Assembly: GCA_964468435.1 (NCBI GenBank) | Contig: CAYXVE010000065.1 | Location: forward strand, 1-26,671 | Direction: 5' to 3' | Length of the DNA: 26,671 bases | Origin: JBCCTX01 sp964468435 | GTDB taxonomy: Bacteria; Bacteroidota; Bacteroidia; J057 | In this document: in pieces, positions 25,003 through 26,671 of the stretch | Position numbering within the stretch: position 1 is the first letter of the stretch | Layout: every line of letters starts with the position of its first letter | Program-made: the position numbers and the translations under genes | The notes under the pieces: generated by a model | The model's input: the letters and a program-made list of their open reading frames with translations, nothing else | What the model was told of the DNA's origin: nothing | Databases searched by the model: none

Positions 25003-26469
25003 TCATTCTTCTGGTTGTTCGAGTGGCTTGTTGGCAACAACATCGTACAGCGTCAATGAACGCAACGTATAGTAGTATTCCCAATAGGCGCGGAGCACTT
25101 GAATGACATTCCTCCGTGCCTGATTTCTCGACTCCAGGGAGGTATTGAGTTTAATCAAATCCACAGAGCCCAGGACAAAACGCTGGCGGGTAATTTCGTA
25201 TCGTCTTAATGCCAGTCCTTCCGCGTCCTGGGCCTGTTGTACCAATTGGGGTTGTAGATTGAAGCTCATAGCCTGCATTCGTACTTCCTGCTCAAATTCC
25301 ATTCGACCTTGAGCTGTTTCGGCTGCTATGACTTCCTGGTTGGACTTGGCCATTTCATACTGCCCTTTGCGCATTCCCCAATCTAATAGCGGAATATCCA
25401 GACTCAGCAAGACGCGCTGCTGTTGCTCCATGGGAAAGGCATACGCATTTGACAATTCGTCGCTCTGCTGGTTGATCCCAAAACTAGCGTTGAAGTTCAT
25501 CTGAAACCGATTCTCCTTATAGGTTCGCTCTACCTCCTGACGGGCCTCCAGTATTTGTTGGCGGTATTTCAGGATATCAGGATGGTTTCGCTGTGCCAAT
25601 TGTATAGCCATCGACGGCTCAAAAGTCACGTCATTCACCTTGTAAGGTAGCTCTAGTTGCCATTCCACCACTTCCTCCATCCCTAGCAACATATTGATTT
25701 GGTAGTTAGCCTCCTGTATACTCAAGCGAGCTTCCGTGAGCGCTATTTGTGCCTCTAACCGGCCCATTTCCAATTCCAGTAGGTCATCCTGGGTGAGGGT
25801 ACCGAGCTTAAATCGCTCCTGTCCCAGCTTGAACAGCGTATCGGAGTTGGCCAGGTTAAATGCTGCCAGTTCGTAGTTTAGCTGTTGAGTAGCGAGTTCG
25901 AAAAAGTACTGAACGACCTGCAAGGCGACCTGCTCTCTAGCCAGAATGTATTCCTGTTGGCTCCTTCGATTGATCAGCGGTTCCAGTTGCTTGCGCCACT
26001 TGAACTCATTGAATCCTCCAATTGCCTGATTGACCCCCAAGCGTACAGGAGTAGCAAAATAATTGGTAAACCCATTATCTCCCAGCGTTTGCAGTCTGCC
26101 AAAATCCGTCTCCAGGAAGACGCTTCCTCCGGTGAGTCCTATTCGCTGGCTGAGTCGGAGACTTATGGTATTGTTAAAGGTCTGCAGTTGGCGATACACA
26201 TCGCTATTGAGTTCGGAATCATAGCGCTCCACTACGGCCCGGTTGAAATTCAATGGTATAGCTGAAAGATCGACAACAGGCTTCAACTCTGCCTGATAGG
26301 ATCGGTATCGCCAGTATCCGACCAGATATCGATTTTCAGCCTGCTTAGCCAGGAGGGAATTTTCCTGAGCCAGGGCAATAGCTTGCTCCAGGGTAAGCGT
26401 TCGAGCTTCCTGGCTATAAACATGCGAGACTAATCCATAAAAAATTAGTATACATAAATGCTTGGTCAT
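25003..26469 (-). CDS. TolC-family outer-membrane efflux protein
   Basis: This 488-residue protein has a signal peptide to about residue 19 (SHVYS then QEARTL) and the duplicated helical-hairpin plan of the OEP/TolC family. TLTLEQAIALAQENSLLAKQAEN starts the first repeat and FEPSMAIQLAQRNHPDILKYRQQI starts the second. Long amphipathic coiled helices (RFKLGTLTQDDLLELEMGR; RRYEITRQRFVLGSVDLIKL) alternate with short beta-strand segments. It would form the trimeric outer-membrane channel of a tripartite efflux pump or type I exporter. Its inner-membrane and adaptor partners are not in the window; they may lie beyond the right end, upstream of this gene, or elsewhere. It is convergent with the T9SS remnant. 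Confidence 0.92.
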   Translation of the reverse strand: MTKHLCILIFYGLVSHVYSQEARTLTLEQAIALAQENSLLAKQAENRYLVGYWRYRSYQAELKPVVDLSAIPLNFNRAVVERYDSELNSDVYRQLQTFNNTISLRLSQRIGLTGGSVFLETDFGRLQTLGDNGFTNYFATPVRLGVNQAIGGFNEFKWRKQLEPLINRRSQQEYILAREQVALQVVQYFFELATQQLNYELAAFNLANSDTLFKLGQERFKLGTLTQDDLLELEMGRLEAQIALTEARLSIQEANYQINMLLGMEEVVEWQLELPYKVNDVTFEPSMAIQLAQRNHPDILKYRQQILEARQEVERTYKENRFQMNFNASFGINQQSDELSNAYAFPMEQQQRVLLSLDIPLLDWGMRKGQYEMAKSNQEVIAAETAQGRMEFEQEVRMQAMSFNLQPQLVQQAQDAEGLALRRYEITRQRFVLGSVDLIKLNTSLESRNQARRNVIQVLRAYWEYYYTLRSLTLYDVVANKPLEQPEE

Positions 26470-26671
26470 ATTTCAAGGTCTGTTCTTTTGTGTTGAAAAT
26501 ATCTATCATGGTCCGATATACCTTCAAACACCTACAGAGTAAGTTTTAAGGGATTTCAGATATATTCAGACAGCGATTACTATCAGGAATGAAGTTAACA
26601 AAAGCTTAAAAAAATATCAGCTTTTTTATTTGGAAACATAGATGGTTTGATCCACTGAATATGCCCGAGAA
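26470..26671. other. Right-end non-coding region upstream of the tolC-like gene
   Basis: No ORF of credible length is visible in these 202 bases. A 7-base inverted repeat (AAAAGCT at 26600-26606, AGCTTTT at 26619-26625) is followed by a T-run on the + strand, but its stem is AT-rich. No clear promoter for the tolC-like gene was found. Confidence 0.4.

Noticed and set aside
26600..26627. Hairpin with T-run at the right end
   Set aside because: Seven base pairs with two GC pairs and a 12-base A-rich loop; no + strand gene upstream needs a terminator here.

Overview
The window looks like the chromosome of a Bacteroidota member, most likely in or near the Saprospiria/Lewinella group. The evidence is a SusC/SusD pair, FG-GAP (VCBS) surface lipoproteins with an ASPIC/UnbV domain, remnants of type IX secretion (T9SS) C-terminal sorting domains, start codons without clear Shine-Dalgarno sequences, and a few promoter-like sites close to the Bacteroidota TTTG / TAnnTTTG consensus. 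No tRNA, rRNA, CRISPR array, insertion sequence or phage gene was seen. The taxonomic placement is an inference from gene families only.

Region 1 (1-11.3 kb, all + strand) is an outer-membrane uptake or sensing locus. It holds an exported TIM-barrel sugar isomerase/epimerase-like protein, a possible 47-codon small ORF, a SusC TonB-dependent transporter and its SusD lipoprotein, and an intrinsic terminator. After the terminator come two large lipoproteins built from calcium-binding FG-GAP repeats. The first carries an ASPIC/UnbV domain between two repeat blocks; the second begins with a single c-type heme motif (CxxCH). No glycoside hydrolase, lyase, sulfatase or dedicated regulator is present, so the substrate is unknown. 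This is the best candidate here for a poorly described system.

Region 2 (11.4-17.3 kb) contains an NSS-family sodium symporter, a convergent two-gene operon for an OmpA-like lipoprotein and an MMPL/RND-type exporter, and an M42 metallopeptidase. Region 3 (17.3-21.0 kb) is a RavA-like MoxR ATPase overlapping a ViaA-like VWA protein, followed by a small unrecognised protein, probably one transcription unit starting at or before the M42 gene.

Region 4 (21.0-26.7 kb) has a secreted beta-propeller-like protein, peptide chain release factor 2 (prfB, without the usual programmed frameshift), a LysE-family exporter, two decayed T9SS-cargo remnants in tandem, and a TolC-family outer-membrane efflux protein. 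The prfB and LysE genes are divergent over a short intergenic region that contains a good Bacteroidota-type promoter match for prfB.
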